Positions 1-11,369 of a DNA stretch of 64,000 bases are shown here, one piece after another. Both the position numbers and the translations under genes were made by a program. Position 1 is the stretch's first letter, and each line of letters starts with the position of its first letter. The stretch lies in NCBI GenBank assembly GCA_017640725.1, contig JAEPQB010000001.1, positions 1,612,001 through 1,676,000 on the forward strand, read 5' to 3'. The notes under the pieces were generated by a model. The model searched no databases, had not been told where the DNA came from, and was given only the letters and a program-made list of their open reading frames with translations. This DNA is from Kordiimonadaceae bacterium. GTDB lineage: Bacteria; Pseudomonadota; Alphaproteobacteria; Sphingomonadales; Kordiimonadaceae.

Positions 1-1
1 G

Positions 2-526
2 GTGACCTATCGCACGATCGCACAATCAGCGACGGCCGATGTCGACTACAGCCACGTTACAGGTTCCGTAAGTTTTGCACCGGGGGGGACAACAAGCAAA
101 ACGGTCAGCGTTCCAATCATTAACGATAGTCAGTGTGCCGAGGGCTCTGAACAGTTCATTCTCAAGCTCAATGGTTTTGACAGTCACACCACCATGGGCA
201 AGCGCAATGGTGCCGGTGTGATCAATGACGATGATGCATGCCCGCCTAACCTGCAGAATGCTACGATTAGTGGCGGCGAGTTTGAGGCGCCTATCAATGC
301 GAGTTCATACGCCACTCACCCGGCTGGCGCATCGATGTCTCTGACATCTGTGTCCATCGCATCAGGGCCAGGGTCCGTGAGCAAGAGTGGCTGGACTATC
401 TATCCCAACCTGAATGCGGCTAATTGCGGCATCACCGTCATCAACTACACGGTAACTGACGAGTTTGGTGACAGTTCCAGCAGCCAAATTACCATTACCT
501 ACAATGCCTGCGGGGGAGGACTCTAA
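2..526 (+). CDS. C-terminal part of a Calx-beta domain protein (5' end outside window)
   Basis: The frame is open at the window edge, so this is the end of a longer protein. The first ~75 residues show a Calx-beta pattern: an A.AD.DY motif, then a strand-rich stretch, then an E.FIL.L..F segment and an acidic INDDDA ending. Calx-beta domains are calcium-binding beta-sandwich modules common in large secreted or surface proteins. The remaining ~95 residues are Ser/Thr-rich and look like a second beta-sandwich, with Cys at three places. The stop codon overlaps the next ATG by one base (TAATG), which implies translational coupling with the Rhs gene. Its role is unknown; an extracellular adhesin or structural partner of the Rhs protein is an inference. 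Confidence 0.75.
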   Translation: MTYRTIAQSATADVDYSHVTGSVSFAPGGTTSKTVSVPIINDSQCAEGSEQFILKLNGFDSHTTMGKRNGAGVINDDDACPPNLQNATISGGEFEAPINASSYATHPAGASMSLTSVSIASGPGSVSKSGWTIYPNLNAANCGITVINYTVTDEFGDSSSSQITITYNACGGGL

Positions 527-3500
527 TGACTAACTCAACGTCTCTTCCCACCACAACTCCGAACTTAAGGTCTGTTTTTATGTCTCAGTCACGTGTCCTC
601 AAAAATCTGCTTTTGGGCGGTGTTGCAGCCAGCATGATTGCAAGCTCTGCAACTGGAGTAGACATTGCACCCACGCTTCCCTCCTTCAAGATGGGCGTTG
701 GGCAGCCTATGGGGACAACTGATGAGAATGTAGCTGAACAATATTCTGGGGCAGACCCTAGATTGTTGGATAGCAATAACAACCCGTATTCCAATCAGGA
801 ACTGTTCCGGAATACCGACGTTGCGGTCGAAATAAGAGAACTAGCCCGTGCGCTGAAAAATGATCACCGCTTAATTTTCAACTATGTTCACGACAAGATC
901 GATTATGTGCCTCAGTTCGGTTTCAAGAAAGGCGCACTAGGTGCTTACTTGGACCAAGCGGGAACTTCTTTCGACCAAGCGTTGTTGCTCGCTCAGTTGT
1001 TGAACGAAGCTGGCTACACAGAAGTCGAAATCGTTGTCGGAACAATTCAGTTGACTAGTAGTGCTGAGTTGAAAGCATGGGTTGGTGGATTGAATGCGGA
1101 TGCCGCGGTCTGCAGTTTATTGTATGATGGTGGTGTTCCTGTTGACAACTGTGGCTCATCGACACCAAAGGTTTATCATGCATGGGTACAAGCAAAAGTA
1201 GGTGAAACGACCACCAAATTTGACCCTGCCTTTAAACAATACCAAAACTATGTACCTGCGTTTTCGAATTTGAGCACTGAGATGGGTCTCAGCTCAGTTT
1301 CTGCTACTTCTGGAGGAGACCTCACTGGTGGTGTCGTGGATGTTGCAAGCTCAGGTACAACATCCCAAAACATCACACTTACAGATTCAAATACTGTTAA
1401 TATTTCAAGCATTAACGGCGTCAAAAATTCTGACATCCAAACTCATCTCAATACTCTGTCTCATAGTCTAATTGACAAGATAACGAGCGAATCCAACAGC
1501 AATTATAGCCTTTCCATTGAGGAGCTGATCGGAGGGCGCGAAATTGTTCGCAGAAGTGATGATGATACGAGCGCTTTTTCGGCATCCAGCGCAACATATA
1601 CCCCAATAGGGAGCCCTTTCGCCACAACAGCTTTGCCGGACTACTACCGGACTATTTTCAAGTTGGAGTTTCGCAAGGAACCGGCAAGTCAATTCTATGC
1701 AGGACAATTGGAGTCGCCGGCGGAGCGGGTGTTTTTTACGGACGAAATTTACGGCCGTCGTCTCACATTTGATTGGACCAATACGAATTCGAGTACTTCA
1801 AGCCCAAACGGCGCCTACCTGAAATTTGACGATCAGCCTATTTTGTCTGCGATACTCGTTAACAGCAATCCTGCCGATGTGACCTACACAACAGACTTTA
1901 TCTCTAATGGAAAGAGCATCGGCGTCACATTCTCGATGGATCATCCGTATGCTGCTGGCAATGGCAGTTACATGGACACCGCATACGAGCGGCCTCTTGG
2001 AGGGTTTTCTCAGCCCGTTACTTTTGTTTTCGGCGTTGGTGGTCCAACAAGCGATATGCTGACCACCAAGTTGGCCGGTGAGCGCCTGCGACCAACTTCA
2101 AAAGAGCTCGCAGGCACCTGTCAGACGGAGGGCGAGTTCGACGAAGGCAGTCCAAACCCGCAGCAAGCTATTGTCCAGCTAATTGACACAATGAAAACCC
2201 AAATTGGCTATGGGTGGCTTTCCCAGTATACCGGCGCGCTGCAATTGCAAGAACATGTGACCAAGAACCGGATTCTGCACCACCATTCGTTCGGAATGGT
2301 GGGTTCCAGCGCAACTTGGGAGAATGTTTGTCCATCTGGTGAAGGCTTTTTGCAGATCAAAAATGCCACGGGAAGTTCAATTCAGATTGATATGGTCTCC
2401 GGTATTTCCGCCGTCGCGAGCGACAACTCAGACGAAGACTGGCAAATTCTGCAAACCGCTTCTCTGCTGGGCAATGTTCTTGAGGGCTCCGTATTCCAGC
2501 AATACGCAGGTAAAGTTGATGTCGCTTCAACTGCAACGCGGTTCAACTGGTTCAATAACGAAACGCTTGCGCAAATTACCGCCGGGAACGGGGTATCCGA
2601 TCAACAATTTTTTCACGTTGTAGACAGCACCAACGCGGACGGGCTGGTGCCCGGACCCACAATAGACAGAACCGTCCCTACAGAACTTGGAATGTCTGCG
2701 CCGACCTCGGTTCAGGAATTCGTCGACGCAGGATACATTGTTGTCGCCCCAGAAGGCGACGCCTTGGGCCCGGGTGTGGAGAAGGGATATCGTGCCGCCA
2801 ATGGTATCTATGACTATAGCTATGAGCGCGGTAAAGCCTTGGTTGCCATCAACCCTGACTCATTGGAAGTTACCCATTTTGTCAGCTCCGGCCCTGGAAA
2901 CCTAGCGAAAGGGGGCGGTGCAGGTGAGGCGCAAGACGGTGACGAGGGCTTTGACCCCACCAAAGTGGCAGATGCTCTCAGAGATCAGTTTGAAGACCGC
3001 TCCAGGATGCATGGCATCGATTTATCGTCAGGCAATTTGAGCTACAGCCCCCCAGCCGACGTATCGACTGGCGCCGGTGATTTCCCCTTTGCCCTTAGTT
3101 TCCAACGCAGCTTCTCCGCTGGCGGCTCCCGTGCGCGCGGCATGGGATCAGGGTGGAACCACAACTGGGCGATCAACGCGTCTTTCGGCGGATCAGGATC
3201 AGAAGCACTCGGGAAGACCAAAGCTGTTCGCGCTACATCCACTTTGGTGGCAATGTCTGTTTTGCATGACTTGTTTTCGGCAGTAGATCCCGCGAACTCA
3301 GCAGCAGATTTTGCGACTTTGAAGTCTGTTGTTGTTGCCAGCTCAATCGGCAACTGGTGGGGCGAAACACTTAATCAGAATGTCGTTACTGTTAACCAGG
3401 GTGCATCAGTAAGCCAGTTTTACCGCCTGCCTACCGACCCAACCCCGGGAACAGGTGAAGCCTCAATGCGATTTGATCCTCCTAAAGGCTCAACCGCGTC

Positions 3501-6500
3501 ACTATCGTCAACCGGTACAAACCTCTTGCCTCCAGCCGTCGACGACTATTGTGCTGACCCCAATGATGGCACCAGTGTGGAAGAGTATTGCTCTCGCATA
3601 TATGCTTATGATGGTGTCACCCTGGAATTGAACAATACAGATGGTTCCTTCATCACTTTTGCAGAACGGGCCGTCATAAACGGCGCGACCAGTTCGCTTC
3701 AGCCGAACGTGCCTCCATTGCAGGCATCGCGCTGGGATTTCGCATCAAACCTTGCAATCAACTTCGTCTATTCAGACGATGCGCGCAGCCGCTTGCTTAG
3801 CGTTGAGTCTAACCTTGGGGATGACAGTGCAGACACATTTAACGGCCCTTCCTTAACATTTGGTTGGAACAACAGTGAGTGGCTCGATACGGTCACCACT
3901 AACGCCGGACAGGCCTCCACTTTTGCCTATTCGACGGCGGGCGCAGTTGATGGAAACAACCTCAACATTCAAACGCAAGGCACTGTGTTTGAGGCCCCTC
4001 AAATAGGCAAACCATTGTTGGTGTCGGCAACCAATGCGCTCTCTCAAACCACGGATTACGTCTATGTCGGCAATAATGTGGAGGTGGATAACGGCGCCGC
4101 CACGGAATACAATCCCGACGCCCGCACTGACTGGATACCGCGCCTGCATGAAATCTACATGCCGGAATACCCCGATGATGCGTCCCAGCGGTTCGACTAT
4201 GACGCCAGCTGGCGGGTCAGTGACCTGCTGGACGGCGAAGGCGTGCTGGGCAACCGCGGCGCCTGGAAGTTTTATGTCGCGCCCGGTTACCGGGGGGAGC
4301 GGGTCGCCCCAACGGTCGAAAACCACCTCAGCAGAGACGTAAACCCGACCTACACCGTTTTCTATAACGAAGACGGCCTTGCCGAAAAGTTCATCGACGA
4401 AGCCGGCCGTGAAACAACGGCCCTATACGACGGCCTGGACCGGGTGACAGAGCGCGTGTTCCCGAGCGGCATCAAAAGCGAATTCGAGTATGACTATTTC
4501 CACAATGTCACGCTCTTCCGCACCACCGGCAAACTTGGGACTGTGCGTGAGGTAGAGGCCGCTTATAGCGACACAAACTGGCCCAACAACCCAACAAATG
4601 TTTGGGATGCTCTGGATAATGAGACCACCATCACCTATTACCCACCCAATTCAAATGGGGCGGACGGTCTTCCACAATCTGCTGGCCTGCCACTGGTGGG
4701 GGGCGCTACCGAAAATCGCTACCTGTTTACTTACACCACATTCGGCCAGCCGCTCTCGGTCACCGACCCAGAGGACATGGTCACCACCAACACTTACTAT
4801 AGTGAAAGTGACAGCAACGGCGCCATCCAGGGTCTGCTAGAAAGCACCATTGTAGATTCTTCGGGTCTCGCCCTAACCACCAGTTTCAAATACAACACCG
4901 CAGGTGACCAGGTTGAAGTTGATGGCCCCAAAGGCACAGACGCCAACGGCGTGGATGACCTAATGGTAACCGAATATGACGTGCTGCGTCGGCCGATCAA
5001 ATCCACGGACCCCATCGGCAATTACAAGGTTCCTATTTACGATGAAAATGGCCGGATCATAAAAGTAGAAGCGTATGATAGTAGCGAAGCCTTGCTGCAG
5101 GTCTCTGGTCAGGATTTCAATAACGCTGATGATGTTATTCGAAGCTACAGCCCGGAGTGTTATGACGGCACAACCCTGGACAGAAGCCTGAGCGCTTGCG
5201 CTGAAACCCGAACCCAATATGACGCCATGGGCCGCGCCACCATTGTGCGTGACCCAGACAGCCGCCACACCAAAACCGTTTATTTTGAAAGCGGTGAGGT
5301 TTACACGGTCATTCAGGCGCTCAACACCAGCAACCAGCGCCGCTATCAAACCTACAGCTATACATCATCGGGTCAGGTAGCATCCGTCACCGATGCGCGC
5401 GATGCCAGAACCGAATATGAATACACCGAGTTTGATGAACTTAAGGCCACCTATTTCCCTGACCGGGATATGACCAATACCGCCAACGCCGATGATTATG
5501 AACAATACACCTATGATGCCAATGGCAACCAAACCGGCAAAAAGACCCGCAAGCACGACTGGATCATATCCACATACGATGCCCTCAATCGGGTAATCAG
5601 CAAAACCGTACGACAGGCCATCTTGGATGCAGATGACTTGATCATTGACGCGGAAGATGACTCGGGCACTATCGAAAACACGGTTACCTACACCTATGAC
5701 CTGATGGGCCGCGATCGGTTGATCAGCCAATCTGGCGGCACAACGACGGATGGTGTGCCCATTCCGGCGCACAATATTTTCTATGGCTATGACACGGCAG
5801 GTCGCATGCTGTGCGAAATTCAGGATATCACGACGGTGCCCAGCAGCGAACTCTGTGCAGATTATAGTGAGGCAACCCATGGTGGCCGCGCGGTCGGCAT
5901 GGACCATGATGCCGCTGGCGCCCGCACGCAACTGGTGTATCCGGGGGCCGTGAGCGTCACCTCGAAGACCATCAACTTCACCTATGATGCGCTAGGCCGC
6001 ATGAATACGGTCGCGGAGGGCATTCAAACGCTGGCCACCTATAGCCATGATGCCCTCTCGCGCAAAACCGGGCTCGATTACCTTGGCGGCGCCAGCAGCA
6101 GCTACAGTTATCATGATGACAGCGCCATTCATCAAATCGGCCATAACTTCAATGGCTCTGGCAATGATGTCACCTATGGCTTCACCCACAACAAATCAAA
6201 TCAGATAAACCGCCGCTCAGTGACTAACACCAATTATATGTTTGACGGCTTCCGCGCCGAAGGGGAAACCACCTACGAGGCGGATCTGCTGAACCAATAT
6301 ACAAACATCGATTTCAAGCCTGATGGTCAGGAGGAATTGATCCCCACCAGCGTTGACTATGACGACAACGGCTCCATGACACGAAACGGCCGCTGGAGTT
6401 ACGACTATGACGCAGAGAATCGGTTGGTGCAGGCAAGCCTTGCCAGCACCTCGGGTGGCAACCCCAAGGTTGTGCGGTTTGAGTATGACGGCAAGGGCCG

Positions 6501-7650
6501 CCGCATCGCGAAACGCATTGATGATGCGCTTGGCACCAGTTTTGTTGCCAACAAAGAATTTGAATATCTTTATGAGGGCGACGAACCGCTGCAGGACTAT
6601 TTGAAAGTCAGTGGCAGCTGGATCATCAAGAGCCGGTTCCTGCACGGCGCCAGCGTGGACGAGAGGCTTGTTTACTGGCGCTATTCGCAGTCAAACGGCA
6701 GCGAACAAGCGGAGCTTTATTACCACCGCGACCATCAGGGCAGCATCATCGCGCTCTCTGACGAAAGCGGTGCCCGCGCGGTCGCATCAAACGGCGAAAA
6801 CGAACTTTATACCTACGATGCCTACGGCAACATGATGGAAGGCAACACCGCCGGCCAGCCGTTCCGCTACACCGGCCGCCGCTGGGATGATGATGTACAG
6901 CTCTATTACTACCGTGCCCGCTACTATTCATCGGAGCTCGGGCGTTTTCTTCAAACCGACCCCATCGGTTACGAAGACAATATGAACATGTATGGGTATG
7001 TAGGCAATGACCCTTTGAATAAGCTGGACCCGAGTGGTTTGGCGGATGTGTGGTATGCAGGAATCGATTTCGATCTGGGTATTGGGATTACATTGCCGTT
7101 TGAACTTTTCGGGGGTGAGAACGTAAACTACACTTGGACCCTTAGCAGGTCAGGCGGCATATTCTATGACTTCAAGCAGGAAAAATGGGGGTGGTATTCA
7201 ACCAAAGACGAACTCATCCATCTTGGAGCGATTGCCGGGCTGGGGATAGAAGGAGGATATGCTCAAGGCATAGCAGACTTACTTGGTTCCTACAGTATGA
7301 TCGAAATCGAAAGTCAGGGGAGGGCTCCATTGGCCTTTGAAATTTCCACAGATGCAAGAATTTTGACAATAAACTGGGGTAAAGGTTGGGGTGGCCAATG
7401 GGTTGAAGGGACTGGCGACGCAGGGTACTTCGATTTTGACTCAAGCAATAAGCGTAATTCATCCGGTGGATGGAGTGACTATTCTGAAACAAGTCAGGGT
7501 GCCAGCGATGCCCAAACCGCTTTATCTGGAGTCAGGCAATCAGTTGTGAGAGGTGGCGGCAAGATTCGAGACGCCAAAGCCCGAAGCGCTCGGAGAGCTG
7601 TTGACAAGGCAAAAAGAGAACTTAAGAAAAATGAAGAAGAAAATAATTAA
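526..7650 (+). CDS. Rhs/YD-repeat protein with transglutaminase-like N-domain and variable C-terminal tip
   Basis: 2374 residues. Order of parts: Sec-type signal peptide (best seen if translation starts at the in-frame ATG at 580, which has TAAGG 9 bases upstream); transglutaminase-like domain at about 113-240 in which Ser148 stands where the catalytic Cys is expected, while His218 and Asp233 are kept; DUF6531-like entry to the Rhs region at about 828-885; many YD repeats at about 1100-2080; Rhs core at about 2113-2172 with the [16 protein letters not shown] and DPIGY motifs; then a unique tail of ~202 residues. Rhs repeats build a hollow shell that encloses the C-terminal tip. The 526 start has a very strong GGGGGAGGA site and couples to the preceding gene, so either start may be used. 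The repeat region looks richer in G+C than the head and tail. Likely exported; a polymorphic toxin or surface protein. Confidence 0.9.
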   Translation: MTNSTSLPTTTPNLRSVFMSQSRVLKNLLLGGVAASMIASSATGVDIAPTLPSFKMGVGQPMGTTDENVAEQYSGADPRLLDSNNNPYSNQELFRNTDVAVEIRELARALKNDHRLIFNYVHDKIDYVPQFGFKKGALGAYLDQAGTSFDQALLLAQLLNEAGYTEVEIVVGTIQLTSSAELKAWVGGLNADAAVCSLLYDGGVPVDNCGSSTPKVYHAWVQAKVGETTTKFDPAFKQYQNYVPAFSNLSTEMGLSSVSATSGGDLTGGVVDVASSGTTSQNITLTDSNTVNISSINGVKNSDIQTHLNTLSHSLIDKITSESNSNYSLSIEELIGGREIVRRSDDDTSAFSASSATYTPIGSPFATTALPDYYRTIFKLEFRKEPASQFYAGQLESPAERVFFTDEIYGRRLTFDWTNTNSSTSSPNGAYLKFDDQPILSAILVNSNPADVTYTTDFISNGKSIGVTFSMDHPYAAGNGSYMDTAYERPLGGFSQPVTFVFGVGGPTSDMLTTKLAGERLRPTSKELAGTCQTEGEFDEGSPNPQQAIVQLIDTMKTQIGYGWLSQYTGALQLQEHVTKNRILHHHSFGMVGSSATWENVCPSGEGFLQIKNATGSSIQIDMVSGISAVASDNSDEDWQILQTASLLGNVLEGSVFQQYAGKVDVASTATRFNWFNNETLAQITAGNGVSDQQFFHVVDSTNADGLVPGPTIDRTVPTELGMSAPTSVQEFVDAGYIVVAPEGDALGPGVEKGYRAANGIYDYSYERGKALVAINPDSLEVTHFVSSGPGNLAKGGGAGEAQDGDEGFDPTKVADALRDQFEDRSRMHGIDLSSGNLSYSPPADVSTGAGDFPFALSFQRSFSAGGSRARGMGSGWNHNWAINASFGGSGSEALGKTKAVRATSTLVAMSVLHDLFSAVDPANSAADFATLKSVVVASSIGNWWGETLNQNVVTVNQGASVSQFYRLPTDPTPGTGEASMRFDPPKGSTASLSSTGTNLLPPAVDDYCADPNDGTSVEEYCSRIYAYDGVTLELNNTDGSFITFAERAVINGATSSLQPNVPPLQASRWDFASNLAINFVYSDDARSRLLSVESNLGDDSADTFNGPSLTFGWNNSEWLDTVTTNAGQASTFAYSTAGAVDGNNLNIQTQGTVFEAPQIGKPLLVSATNALSQTTDYVYVGNNVEVDNGAATEYNPDARTDWIPRLHEIYMPEYPDDASQRFDYDASWRVSDLLDGEGVLGNRGAWKFYVAPGYRGERVAPTVENHLSRDVNPTYTVFYNEDGLAEKFIDEAGRETTALYDGLDRVTERVFPSGIKSEFEYDYFHNVTLFRTTGKLGTVREVEAAYSDTNWPNNPTNVWDALDNETTITYYPPNSNGADGLPQSAGLPLVGGATENRYLFTYTTFGQPLSVTDPEDMVTTNTYYSESDSNGAIQGLLESTIVDSSGLALTTSFKYNTAGDQVEVDGPKGTDANGVDDLMVTEYDVLRRPIKSTDPIGNYKVPIYDENGRIIKVEAYDSSEALLQVSGQDFNNADDVIRSYSPECYDGTTLDRSLSACAETRTQYDAMGRATIVRDPDSRHTKTVYFESGEVYTVIQALNTSNQRRYQTYSYTSSGQVASVTDARDARTEYEYTEFDELKATYFPDRDMTNTANADDYEQYTYDANGNQTGKKTRKHDWIISTYDALNRVISKTVRQAILDADDLIIDAEDDSGTIENTVTYTYDLMGRDRLISQSGGTTTDGVPIPAHNIFYGYDTAGRMLCEIQDITTVPSSELCADYSEATHGGRAVGMDHDAAGARTQLVYPGAVSVTSKTINFTYDALGRMNTVAEGIQTLATYSHDALSRKTGLDYLGGASSSYSYHDDSAIHQIGHNFNGSGNDVTYGFTHNKSNQINRRSVTNTNYMFDGFRAEGETTYEADLLNQYTNIDFKPDGQEELIPTSVDYDDNGSMTRNGRWSYDYDAENRLVQASLASTSGGNPKVVRFEYDGKGRRIAKRIDDALGTSFVANKEFEYLYEGDEPLQDYLKVSGSWIIKSRFLHGASVDERLVYWRYSQSNGSEQAELYYHRDHQGSIIALSDESGARAVASNGENELYTYDAYGNMMEGNTAGQPFRYTGRRWDDDVQLYYYRARYYSSELGRFLQTDPIGYEDNMNMYGYVGNDPLNKLDPSGLADVWYAGIDFDLGIGITLPFELFGGENVNYTWTLSRSGGIFYDFKQEKWGWYSTKDELIHLGAIAGLGIEGGYAQGIADLLGSYSMIEIESQGRAPLAFEISTDARILTINWGKGWGGQWVEGTGDAGYFDFDSSNKRNSSGGWSDYSETSQGASDAQTALSGVRQSVVRGGGKIRDAKARSARRAVDKAKRELKKNEEENN

Positions 7651-7683
7651 ATCGGTTCAAGCCGAATAGTTGATAGTAATAGA

Positions 7684-7953
7684 TTGGCTAGCATGAAGTA
7701 TTACCAAAAGTATAACTTGATTTATTGGACATTCCCATTCGGATTGATGTCGCTCATAATAATTGTAGGAATGGTTTTTGGCGCCACTTTTTTGGTTCCT
7801 TTGTTCCTTGGCTCAGTTGCCATATTTTTAGTGGTAGTTTCTCGGTTTCAGTGCCCATCTTGTGGTGCACATCTATCCTATTTATCTAAATACGGTGGGC
7901 GAGCAGGTTTGGCCAAATCGCACTGTCGAAAATGTGGTGCTTCCCTTGACTAG
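7684..7953 (+). CDS. Small membrane protein with C-terminal zinc ribbon; candidate partner or immunity protein of the Rhs tip
   Basis: 89 residues from a TTG start, or 86 from the in-frame ATG at 7693; neither has a clear Shine-Dalgarno sequence. Two hydrophobic segments (about residues 13-32 and 37-54) are followed by a CPSC...CRKC zinc-ribbon pattern. The gene starts 34 bases after the Rhs stop, and its A+T-rich composition resembles the Rhs tip rather than the Rhs core. This position and composition are typical of immunity genes in Rhs toxin loci, but I do not recognise the family. A membrane-located immunity protein would fit a tip acting on the envelope. An unrelated small membrane protein is equally possible. 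Confidence 0.55.
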   Translation: MASMKYYQKYNLIYWTFPFGLMSLIIIVGMVFGATFLVPLFLGSVAIFLVVVSRFQCPSCGAHLSYLSKYGGRAGLAKSHCRKCGASLD

Positions 7954-7992
7954 GTCGTAAGATGAACCCGTTGATGTTTTTCTTATGACCTA
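7951..7992. promoter_or_regulatory. Inverted repeat between the small ORF and gspE (operator or weak terminator)
   Basis: Arms TAGGTCGTAAGA (7951-7962) and TCTTATGACCTA (7981-7992) pair over 12 bp with one G-U position and an 18-base loop. The left arm includes the stop codon of the small ORF. There is no T-run after it, so it is either a factor-dependent terminator, an mRNA-stabilising hairpin, or a DNA operator just upstream of the T2SS-1 operon. Confidence 0.4.
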
Positions 7993-8025
7993 ATGTCCTT
8001 GAATGCCATGACACCGCGAACGAAT

Positions 8026-8031
8026 TATAAT
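8026..8031 (+). promoter_or_regulatory. Possible -10 element of the T2SS-1 operon
   Basis: A perfect TATAAT lies here, but no good -35 is found at 16-18 bases. It overlaps the TTG at 8031, which argues that GspE translation starts at one of the downstream GTG codons (8052 or 8061) rather than at 8031. Confidence 0.3.
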
Positions 8032-8060
8032 TGGTCCACAACTACATTGGGGTGTGTGCC

Positions 8061-9722
8061 GTGGGTGTAGAGCGTCCGTTCAGTGATTTTTTAGTCGACA
8101 AAAGCCTACTTTCCGGCGCTGCATGGGAGCGCGTTGAAGAGGTTCTGCGAGAGGCTGGACAAGGGCTCGCCGCAACTATCACGGGCCTTGGCTTGATGAG
8201 CGAGCGGGACTTGTCACTTGCTCTCGCGGAACACTTTGACCTCCCTTTTGTTTCAGACGATGACTGGCCGCTTGACCCGGTCCAAATCCCGGACCTCAAT
8301 CCCACATTCCTGCGCGGTAGTCATATCCTGCCGGTGCGGGATTTGGGCGGTGAACTTGAAGCCATTGTCGCGGACCCAACCGACGATTATGCCATCCGCG
8401 CGCTGTCGTTCGCGGCGGGCAAGCCGCTCACCCTCAAAATCGCGACACTGCGCGAAGTAGAGGGTGCGATCACCCGGCTGTATTTTGGCGGGGAGAGTGA
8501 AGCGCTCGATGACCGCGACGACATTAGCGACGATGTGGACCGGCTGAAGGAGCTTGCGACCGACGCGCCCGTCATTCGCTTTGTTGACCGCATGATTGAT
8601 GATGCGCTCACCCGCCGCGCGTCCGACATTCATGTGGAACCGCAGGACGGCGGCATCGTCATCCGTTTTCGCATTGATGGCATGCTGGTGGAAGTGCCGG
8701 GCCCAGCGCGCGACATTGCCGCGGCCGTCGTCTCCCGCCTCAAGATTATGGCGAGCCTTGATATCGCCGAACGCCGCCTGCCGCAGGATGGCCGTATGCG
8801 CGTGCGCGCCCACGGCAAGGAAATTGATTTCCGGGTTTCAACTGCCCCCACCAGCCAGGGCGAAGCCGTCGTGCTGCGGTTGTTGGACCGCAAGGCCGTT
8901 GCGCTTGATTTCGATACGCTCGGGTTTGATGACACGGTCAAATCCCCGTTCCGCGCAGCGCTCCGGAAACCGGACGGCATTGTGCTTGTGACTGGCCCTA
9001 CGGGTTCCGGTAAAACCACCACGCTTTATACCGGCCTGTCGGAGCTCAACACCGCAGACCGCAAGATTTTAACGGTCGAGGACCCGGTTGAATATGTCAT
9101 TGAAGGCCTTGGTCAGGTGCAGGTGGATGCCCGCATTGGCCGTACCTTTGCGCGCACGCTGCGCTCTTTCCTTCGGCAAGACCCGGACATCATCATGGTC
9201 GGTGAAATCCGCGATGATGAAACCGCCGGCATTGCCGTGCAGGCCTCTTTGACCGGCCACCTTGTGCTCTCGACCCTGCACACCAACAGCGCGGCGGCGG
9301 CGATTTCGCGATTACTCGACATGGGTGTGCAGGACTATCTGATTGCCTCCACGTTGCGGCTTGTGATGGCGCAGCGCCTGGTGCGGAAAATCTGCCCGCA
9401 TTGTCGGGTGGAGGACAACCCGCCTGAAACCCTGCTCGCGGAACTGGAGCTCACACCCGACGATGGTCCATTCTACAAAGGCGAAGGCTGCGAGCACTGC
9501 CATGGCACCGGTTACGCCGGCCGGAAGATGATCGCCGAAGTGTTGGAGATCACGCCGGAGATCGAGCGCGCCATCCTTGCGCACACCAGCGGCACGGAAT
9601 TGGAGGCTCTTGCGCAAGCGGCAGGCATGCGCACCCTGTTCCACCACGGCCTTGAAAGCGTGAAAGAGGGCATCACCTCCCTTACCGAGGTATTGCGCGT
9701 CACGCGGGAGCGCGGCGTGTGA
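8061..9722 (+). CDS. gspE: Type II secretion ATPase GspE (T2SS-1)
   Basis: Cytoplasmic hexameric ATPase that powers pseudopilus assembly. About 553 residues from the GTG at 8061; GTG 8052 or TTG 8031 would add 3 or 10 residues. Visible parts: N-terminal MshEN/GspE-N-like region; Walker A GPTGSGKT at about residue 312; Asp box and Walker B DPDIIMVGEIRD at about 374-385; a tetracysteine zinc module with Cys445, Cys448, Cys477 and Cys480 followed by the GYAGR motif. Length and motif order are standard for GspE/PulE. The stop overlaps gspF by 4 bases, making it the first gene of an 11-gene operon. Because of its zinc module it differs clearly from the second GspE at 58.7-60.4 kb. Confidence 0.95.
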   Translation: MGVERPFSDFLVDKSLLSGAAWERVEEVLREAGQGLAATITGLGLMSERDLSLALAEHFDLPFVSDDDWPLDPVQIPDLNPTFLRGSHILPVRDLGGELEAIVADPTDDYAIRALSFAAGKPLTLKIATLREVEGAITRLYFGGESEALDDRDDISDDVDRLKELATDAPVIRFVDRMIDDALTRRASDIHVEPQDGGIVIRFRIDGMLVEVPGPARDIAAAVVSRLKIMASLDIAERRLPQDGRMRVRAHGKEIDFRVSTAPTSQGEAVVLRLLDRKAVALDFDTLGFDDTVKSPFRAALRKPDGIVLVTGPTGSGKTTTLYTGLSELNTADRKILTVEDPVEYVIEGLGQVQVDARIGRTFARTLRSFLRQDPDIIMVGEIRDDETAGIAVQASLTGHLVLSTLHTNSAAAAISRLLDMGVQDYLIASTLRLVMAQRLVRKICPHCRVEDNPPETLLAELELTPDDGPFYKGEGCEHCHGTGYAGRKMIAEVLEITPEIERAILAHTSGTELEALAQAAGMRTLFHHGLESVKEGITSLTEVLRVTRERGV

Positions 9723-10936
9723 CCCAGTTTTCTTACCGCTGTGTTGACCGGGAAGGCGAAATTCTGGTTGGTGAAATTGAAGCCATCGACCGACCCGCCG
9801 CCATATCTGAATTGCGTGGGCGTGGTTTGATCGCGCTCGAACTCTCGTCCACCGGCCCGACCCTGTTGATGCGGGTGAGTGAACCGGTCGGTTTCCTCAG
9901 TAAACCCAGCGGACGTGACCTGTATGTGGTGCTGCGCGACCTTGCGCGCCTGTTGACAGCAGGCCTTGCCATCGATGCAGCCTTCCAACTGCTGGTGAAC
10001 ATGCAGAAAAACGTCATTCTGCGCCGCGCGCTTGAAGACATCCGCGAAAAGCTTAGAAGCGGTGAAAGCCTTGCGTCAGCCATGTCAGATTTCCCGGCAC
10101 TATTCCCGGTGCAAGTCACCGCCGCCATCCAGGCAGGCGAGAACAGTGGCACGCTGGCGGGTGCGCTCGCAACGCTCGCCACCAACATGGAAAAAGCCGT
10201 TTCGTTCCAGGAACGATTGCGCAGTGCGCTCATCTACCCCTCCATCCTGATGGCGATGGTGACGGGCACTTTTGTGCTGGTTCTCACCTTCGTTTTGCCC
10301 CAGTTCGAGAGCCTGTTTTTAGGTAACGAAGACAAACTGCCGATGGCGACTCGGATCGTGATGGGCATGGGCGACTTTTTTGAGGCCTATTGGCCGCTAC
10401 TTGTGCTCGCATTATTCGCCTTTTTTGCCTGGATTATGGTGGTCAGACGCGAAAAAAACACCCGTAGGCGTGTGCTGGCTGCACTATGTGCCGTTCCATG
10501 GCTAAAAACCTGGCTTTTGACCCCAGATATCGTTCGATTTGTGCGCACCCTTGGGGTATGTATTGGAGCTGGTTTGGCGCTCGATGCGGCGCTTGCAATG
10601 GCCATCAATTCGGTGCGGGTGCCGCACATGGAAGACGAGCTGTTGCGGGTACGCCGAGAAGTGCGCCGGGGGGATCTTCTTTCTACCGCGCTGGGGCGGC
10701 TTGACTGGTTCCCGCCGCTTGCTTTGCAATTCGTTCTGGTTGGCGAACAATCCGGCCAATTGGGCGACATGCTGGGTGAAGCAGCCACAATTATGGCGCA
10801 GGATTTTGAGACGCGCCTTGAGAAAGGGTTGGGGGTAATCTCGCCTTTGCTGACGCTCCTAATGGGGGCTGTGGTGGCGCTGTTGATCGGCGCCGTACTG
10901 TTGGGGATTATGAGTATTAACGATGTCGTATTTTAG
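9719..10936 (+). CDS. gspF: Type II secretion inner-membrane protein GspF (T2SS-1)
   Basis: Polytopic inner-membrane platform protein, 405 residues, the usual GspF length. It has two tandem GspF domains: a first half with the R.LA.LL.AGL.ID.A pattern near residue 77, a transmembrane segment at about 168-195, and a second half near 265-340 with the GLALDAALAMAINSVR stretch and a terminal transmembrane segment (about 375-400). GTG start within GTGA overlapping gspE. It is expected to bind GspE and GspL and to transmit ATPase movements to the pseudopilus. Confidence 0.95.
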   Translation: MTQFSYRCVDREGEILVGEIEAIDRPAAISELRGRGLIALELSSTGPTLLMRVSEPVGFLSKPSGRDLYVVLRDLARLLTAGLAIDAAFQLLVNMQKNVILRRALEDIREKLRSGESLASAMSDFPALFPVQVTAAIQAGENSGTLAGALATLATNMEKAVSFQERLRSALIYPSILMAMVTGTFVLVLTFVLPQFESLFLGNEDKLPMATRIVMGMGDFFEAYWPLLVLALFAFFAWIMVVRREKNTRRRVLAALCAVPWLKTWLLTPDIVRFVRTLGVCIGAGLALDAALAMAINSVRVPHMEDELLRVRREVRRGDLLSTALGRLDWFPPLALQFVLVGEQSGQLGDMLGEAATIMAQDFETRLEKGLGVISPLLTLLMGAVVALLIGAVLLGIMSINDVVF

Positions 10937-11369
10937 TCTTTCAAATAAAAAGAAATTAGCTGCGGATGAGGGTTTCTCCATCCTTGAGCTGATTGTTGTT
11001 TTGGTTGTTCTCTCGCTGATCATTGGCGTTGCTGCGCCTGCGATTATTGGCCAGTTTGGCTCTGCAAAAAACAGAACTGCAGGCATTGAAGTAAACCGCC
11101 TGAAGACCAACGTGGAGATGTTCCGCGTGGATGTGGGCCGCTTCCCAACCAACGATGAAGGCCTGCAAGCTTTGCTGAGCGCCGGTGACGGTGTTGCGGG
11201 CTGGAACGGGCCGTATGTGGACAAAGCAGCCAGCATTGTCGACCCTTGGGGTGTTGAGTATATTTATACCGTGAGTGATGACGGCGACACCATCGAAGTG
11301 AGCTCGCTTGGTCGCGACGGTGCCGAAGGCGGCGACGGAGAAGATGCGGATGTTTCCAGCCTCAATTAG
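10923..11369 (+). CDS. gspG: Major pseudopilin GspG (T2SS-1)
   Basis: 148 residues. Class III (prepilin) signal: a charged leader ends in DEG, cleavage before FSILELIVVL, with Glu at mature position 5, then a ~20-residue hydrophobic helix. The C-terminal half has the GspG hallmarks: RFPTNDEGLQAL, WNGPYVDK, DPWG.EY and a terminal SLGRDGAEGG loop that in this family binds calcium. It polymerises into the periplasmic pseudopilus after processing by a prepilin peptidase, which is not encoded in this window. Overlaps gspF by 14 bases. Confidence 0.95.
   Translation: MSYFSLSNKKKLAADEGFSILELIVVLVVLSLIIGVAAPAIIGQFGSAKNRTAGIEVNRLKTNVEMFRVDVGRFPTNDEGLQALLSAGDGVAGWNGPYVDKAASIVDPWGVEYIYTVSDDGDTIEVSSLGRDGAEGGDGEDADVSSLN

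Noticed and set aside
5365-5931. 188-codon antisense frame inside the Rhs repeats
   Set aside because: Mirror of the repetitive high-G+C coding strand; the Rhs frame explains the sequence fully.
8253-8813. 186-codon antisense frame opposite gspE
   Set aside because: Shadow of a well-supported GspE gene.
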